A stretch of DNA of 64,000 nt from Roseovarius gaetbuli (GTDB lineage Bacteria > Pseudomonadota > Alphaproteobacteria > Rhodobacterales > Rhodobacteraceae). A model generated the notes under the pieces. The model did not search any database and was not told the origin of the DNA. It saw only the letters and a list, made by a program, of their open reading frames with translations. The position numbers and the translations under genes are program-made. The stretch covers positions 1 to 64,000 of the forward strand of contig NZ_FWFJ01000023.1 of assembly GCF_900172365.1 (NCBI RefSeq), given 5' to 3'. This document shows positions 63,176 through 64,000 of the stretch, piece by piece. Numbering within the stretch: the stretch's first letter is position 1; each line of letters begins with the position of its first letter.

Positions 63176-64000
63176 TTAACCTTCGAGGATATCGCCGTCG
63201 TCGCCGTCGTCGGCGCGCCCGGACATGTCAAAGTCGAGCCCGTGAGACGCGCGGATTTTATCCTCGATCTCAAGCGCCATTTTCGGGTTTTCACGCAAGA
63301 AGGTCTTGGCGTTCTCACGTCCCTGGCCGATCCGTTCATCGCCATAACTAAACCAGCTGCCGGATTTCTCGACCACGCCGGCCTTTGAACCGAGATCAAG
63401 AAGTTCGCCCATTTTGCTGATGCCTTCGCCATACATGATGTCGAATTCAACCTGCTTGAAGGGCGGCGCCACCTTGTTCTTGACGACCTTGACACGGGTG
63501 GCGTTGCCGACGATTTCGTCGCGATCCTTGAGCGCGCCGATACGGCGGATATCAAGGCGCACCGAGCTGTAGAACTTCAACGCGTTGCCGCCGGTTGTGG
63601 TTTCCGGGCTGCCGAACATGACGCCAATTTTCATGCGAATCTGGTTAATGAAGATAACCGTGCATTTGGTGCGGCTGATCGAGCCGGTCAATTTGCGCAT
63701 GGCCTTGCTCATCAGGCGGGCATGTACGCCAACACTGCTGTCGCCCATTTCGCCCTCGAGTTCCGACTTGGGGGTGAGGGCCGCAACCGAATCGACCACG
63801 ATCATGCTGACCGCGCCTGACCGCACGAGCGTATCGACGATCTCAAGCGCCTGTTCGCCGGTGTCGGGCTGTGAAATCAACAGATCATCAAGGTTAACGC
63901 CAAGCTTGCGCGCGTAAACCGGATCAAGCGCGTGTTCAGCATCAACAAAGGCGCAGATGCCACCTTTTTTCTGTTCTTCCGCCACACAATGCAGCGTCAG
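63176..64000 (-). CDS. recA: RecA recombinase, cut by the window edge
   Basis: The reading frame runs off the right edge: the first visible codons read [20 protein letters not shown], which is the segment just after the Walker A motif, so about 74 N-terminal residues lie outside. Visible parts: [18 protein letters not shown], Walker [13 protein letters not shown], loop L1/L2 region [20 protein letters not shown], and an acidic tail [15 protein letters not shown] at 63985 is internal, not the start. It mediates strand exchange and LexA self-cleavage. Confidence 0.97.
   Translation of the reverse strand: MTLHCVAEEQKKGGICAFVDAEHALDPVYARKLGVNLDDLLISQPDTGEQALEIVDTLVRSGAVSMIVVDSVAALTPKSELEGEMGDSSVGVHARLMSKAMRKLTGSISRTKCTVIFINQIRMKIGVMFGSPETTTGGNALKFYSSVRLDIRRIGALKDRDEIVGNATRVKVVKNKVAPPFKQVEFDIMYGEGISKMGELLDLGSKAGVVEKSGSWFSYGDERIGQGRENAKTFLRENPKMALEIEDKIRASHGLDFDMSGRADDGDDGDILEG

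Overview
The window is a 64 kb piece of a high-GC alphaproteobacterial chromosome, most likely Rhodobacterales (Roseobacter group). The support is gene content and order: tatABC, the pyrH-frr-uppS-cdsA-dxr-rseP run, ihfB-lapA-trpF, alaS-recA, the Rhodobacterales-type class I aldolase after pgk, and DUF families common in that order. No rRNA, CRISPR array or intact transposase was seen. There is one tRNA, tRNA-Ser(GCU).

Positions 1 to about 12.3 kb are accessory. The left edge carries repeats resembling an insertion-sequence end, an unrecognised gene lying between two near-identical 24-bp direct repeats, and the last ~50 codons of a tyrosine recombinase. Then come a multi-pass membrane transporter and a three-gene surface cluster on the minus strand: an 820-residue protein with three tandem outer-membrane barrels, a 409-residue secreted Gly/Asp-rich protein, and a small secreted His/Asp/Gly-repeat protein. 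From 8.7 to 12.3 kb there is a compact AlpA / DUF927 / XRE element with several inverted and direct repeats, next to tRNA-Ser. No integrase is left beside it.

From 12.4 to 35 kb the content is mostly ordinary: a secreted lipase-like hydrolase, ychF, trpA, an FMN-dependent alpha-hydroxy acid dehydrogenase, rplY, pth, trpB, trpF, lapA-like, ihfB, a nucleoside hydrolase, selO, a DEAD-box helicase and two cyclophilins. The trp genes are split: trpA lies about 7 kb away on the other strand from trpB and trpF. A second small secreted-repeat locus sits at 21.9-23.5 kb (membrane-anchored LuxR-type regulator, PepSY-like protein with an Asp/Gly tail, and another Asp/Gly/Ser-rich exported protein).

From 35 to 64 kb the window is core: pgk and aldolase, tatABC, prfB, PBP1A, an AmiC-type amidase, then the isoprenoid / phospholipid / translation cluster rseP-dxr-cdsA-uppS-frr-pyrH, miaA, an AraC regulator beside an orphan Tat-exported peptide-binding protein, a lytic transglycosylase, ssb, typA, two tandem DUF1330 genes, alaS, and recA cut by the window edge.

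The best candidates for something not yet described are the three-barrel surface cluster (3.7-8.2 kb), the LuxR/PepSY/Asp-Gly locus (21.9-23.5 kb), and the integrase-less AlpA/DUF927 element with its 46-residue gene that mimics the tail of its own XRE regulator.
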